Assembly: GCF_041624275.1 (NCBI RefSeq)
Contig: NZ_JBFJVE010000205.1
Span: 1 to 5,106, forward strand
From: Shimia sp041624275
GTDB taxonomy: Bacteria > Pseudomonadota > Alphaproteobacteria > Rhodobacterales > Rhodobacteraceae
DNA: 5,106 bases
Direction: 5' to 3'
The translations under genes and the position numbers were made by a program. The notes under the pieces are model-generated. The model was not told where the DNA came from, searched no databases, and saw only the letters and a program-made list of their open reading frames with translations. Positions 4,659-5,106 of this stretch are shown here, piece by piece (within the stretch, counting starts at the first letter, position 1; each line of letters opens with the position of its first letter).

Positions 4659-5106
4659 GGGCAAGCGCGATCATGGCATCGGTGACCCGGCCAAGTTCGT
4701 CCGGGGTGATGACATAGGGCGGCATGGTATAGATCTTGCGGGCAAAGGGGCGCAGCCAGACCCCGGTTTCAGGGGCCATGCGATGGGCGTCTTCGGGGTC
4801 GACCTCGCCCTCCATTTCGATCACGCCGATGGCGCCCAGAACCCGCAGGTCCCTGACCCCGGGCAGACCGCGAGCCGGCTCCAGGTCGCGTTTCAGCTGG
4901 GCCTCGATCCGGGCGACCTGACCCTTCCAGTCGCCCTTGGCCAAAAGATCCAGACTGGCTGCACCGGCAACACAGGCCAGCGGATTGGCCATATAGGTCG
5001 GGCCATGCATGAAGACGCCCGCCGCGCTTTCACCGATGCCCTGCGCGACCTCGCTGGTGGCGACGGTCGCGGCAAAGGAGATATGCCCCCCGGTCAGCGC
5101 CTTTCC
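4645..5106 (-). CDS. bioA: Adenosylmethionine-8-amino-7-oxononanoate aminotransferase BioA, C-terminal part (cut by window edge)
   Basis: The C-terminal 153 residues are present and the 5' part lies beyond base 5106. BioA is a PLP-dependent class III aminotransferase. It converts 7-keto-8-aminopelargonate to 7,8-diaminopelargonate, normally with SAM as amino donor. The visible part opens with GKALTGGHISFAATVAT, in which Lys2 of the fragment is the Schiff-base lysine of the family's GKALTGG motif. It continues with MHGPTYMANPLACV (33-46), where Thr37 is the PLP-phosphate ligand. After a helical stretch come VLGAIGVIEME (89-99) and GVWLRPFARKIYTMPPYVI (115-133), where Arg119 corresponds to the substrate-carboxylate arginine of E. 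coli BioA. The motifs are specific for BioA rather than for other class III aminotransferases. The stop codon overlaps the bioG GTG. In Paracoccus-type genomes bioB, bioF and bioD usually precede it, so they are expected just outside the window. Confidence 0.95.
   Translation of the reverse strand, partial: GKALTGGHISFAATVATSEVAQGIGESAAGVFMHGPTYMANPLACVAGAASLDLLAKGDWKGQVARIEAQLKRDLEPARGLPGVRDLRVLGAIGVIEMEGEVDPEDAHRMAPETGVWLRPFARKIYTMPPYVITPDELGRVTDAMIALARRAA

Overview
The window looks like a piece of a GC-rich alphaproteobacterial chromosome, most likely Rhodobacterales (Paracoccus or Rhodobacter type). This is inferred from the high GC at third codon positions, the bioA-bioG-bioC gene order (which in that group follows bioB-bioF-bioD) and the style of the proteins. 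There is no rRNA, tRNA, insertion sequence or CRISPR array, and I see no sign of recent transfer.

Layout. (1) Bases 1-158, minus strand: the N-terminal DNA-binding part of an Lrp/AsnC-family regulator, cut by the window edge. (2) Bases 159-350: an AT-rich divergent control region. It holds a 15-bp element at 233-247 that matches the E. coli Lrp consensus at 13 of 15 positions. (3) Bases 351-2357, plus strand: a two-gene operon of a UspA-type universal stress protein (TTG start) and an AGCS-family alanine/glycine:cation symporter, 15 nt apart. (4) Bases 2358-2657: a spacer with a strong hairpin just after the symporter and weak promoter/operator-like signals before the next gene. (5) Bases 2658-3266, plus strand: a GntR-family regulator of the FCD subgroup with a GTG start. 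(6) Bases 3273-5106, minus strand: the 3' half of a biotin operon. It carries bioA (C-terminal 153 residues), bioG and bioC, joined by two 4-nt stop/start overlaps (GTGA and ATGA). It runs tail to tail with the GntR gene, leaving only 6 bp between stop codons.

How the genes may work together. The Lrp-type regulator probably controls the divergent usp-symporter operon in response to an amino acid, and perhaps its own gene. The stress protein may act on or with the symporter. BioC methylates malonyl-ACP to start pimelate synthesis, BioG removes the methyl ester once pimeloyl-ACP methyl ester is made, and BioA makes 7,8-diaminopelargonate later in the pathway. The GntR/FCD regulator beside the biotin operon is a candidate BioR (the alphaproteobacterial biotin repressor). 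That rests on position and remembered family likeness only, since no BioR box is visible in the intergenic regions of this window.

Nothing here is clearly a new kind of system. The points most worth checking are the Lrp-like box, the stress protein-symporter pairing and the identity of the GntR regulator.
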